Below are positions 5,602-5,845 of a stretch of DNA of 5,845 nucleotides, piece after piece (position 1 is the stretch's first letter; each line of letters begins with the position of its first letter). Made by a program: the position numbers and the translations under genes. Source of the stretch: Candidatus Omnitrophota bacterium (GTDB lineage: Bacteria > Omnitrophota > Gorgyraeia > Gygaellales > JAHJCI01); assembly GCA_018813085.1 (NCBI GenBank), contig JAHJCI010000076.1, positions 1 through 5,845 of the forward strand, read 5' to 3'. The notes beneath the pieces are model-generated. The model was not told where the DNA came from and ran no database searches. It was given only the letters and a program-made list of their open reading frames with translations.

Positions 5602-5845
5602 ATGCGAAGTAAAATATTTAAGCCCCTGACTTTTATTTTAGTCATAGTCTGTATCGGCATTATCAGCTCAATTGCTACTTCAGAAGAAAATCAATCGCAG
5701 GGCAGGGAAGAATTATATCGTAATATCAGCTTATTTTCGGACGGCTTTGCCCTGGTAGAAAATGACTATGTTGACGATGTTGATTCGAAAGATATGGTCT
5801 ACGGTGCGCTAAAAGGGATGCTTTCTTCGCTGGATCCTCATAGCC
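5602..5845 (+). CDS. S41-family C-terminal processing peptidase (CtpA/Prc type), N-terminal part, runs off right edge
   Basis: Eighty-one codons are present before the window ends. Residues 5-25 form a hydrophobic segment after a short basic start (MRSKIFK), either a signal peptide or an N-terminal membrane anchor, so the enzyme should act outside the cytoplasmic membrane. Next comes the typical pre-PDZ region of C-terminal processing peptidases: LYRNISLFSDGFALVENDYVDDVD (38-61), then YGALKGMLSSLDPHS (67-81), a well-conserved family signature. The PDZ domain and the Ser-Lys catalytic dyad lie beyond the window. ATG 5602 is chosen over 5596 because of ribosome-site spacing. The gene follows gatB by 20 nt and is probably read from the gat promoter, although no functional link to tRNA amidation is known. 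The exact paralogue (CtpA, CtpB or Prc) cannot be decided. Confidence 0.9.
   Translation, partial: MRSKIFKPLTFILVIVCIGIISSIATSEENQSQGREELYRNISLFSDGFALVENDYVDDVDSKDMVYGALKGMLSSLDPHS

Overview
The window holds a conserved bacterial housekeeping operon, gatC-gatA-gatB followed by an S41 C-terminal processing peptidase, transcribed rightwards. A large carbohydrate-active gene is transcribed leftwards from the same intergenic region. Base composition is moderate (about 40-45 % G+C in the samples of gatA counted by hand) and the genes are tightly packed. This gene set and a TIGR02436-type four-helix-bundle gene suggest an uncultured bacterium such as Omnitrophota or a neighbouring phylum. That assignment is an inference from general resemblance and is not proven here.

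Layout. Positions 1-1723 (minus strand) are the 5' half of a gene for a GH94 / cellobiose-phosphorylase-like protein that runs off the left edge. Positions 1724-1913 are a divergent intergenic region with one good sigma-70-type promoter on each strand, both with an extended -10. The leftward promoter sits so close to its ATG that the mRNA may be leaderless. The rightward promoter gives a leader of about 76 nt with a possible stem-loop overlapping the weak gatC ribosome site. Then come gatC (1914-2201), gatA (2220-3695), an inserted cassette (3688-4156), gatB (4157-5581) and the start of the peptidase gene (5602 to the right edge).

GatC, GatA and GatB form the tRNA-dependent amidotransferase that converts misacylated Glu-tRNA(Gln) and/or Asp-tRNA(Asn) to the correct aminoacyl-tRNA. 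All three are full length, and the GatA Lys/cis-Ser/Ser triad is intact.

The most interesting structure is between gatA and gatB. A 135-residue protein of the S23 / 23S-rRNA intervening-sequence four-helix-bundle family is encoded there. It is markedly more AT-rich than its neighbours and is bracketed by a perfect 13-bp inverted repeat (about 20 of 22 positions can pair in RNA). One arm contains the gatA stop codon and the other ends on the base before the gatB ATG. The unit looks like a small mobile cassette lodged in an essential operon without breaking any gene. If the repeats pair in the mRNA, they would bring the gatA end next to the gatB start, as intervening sequences do in 23S rRNA.
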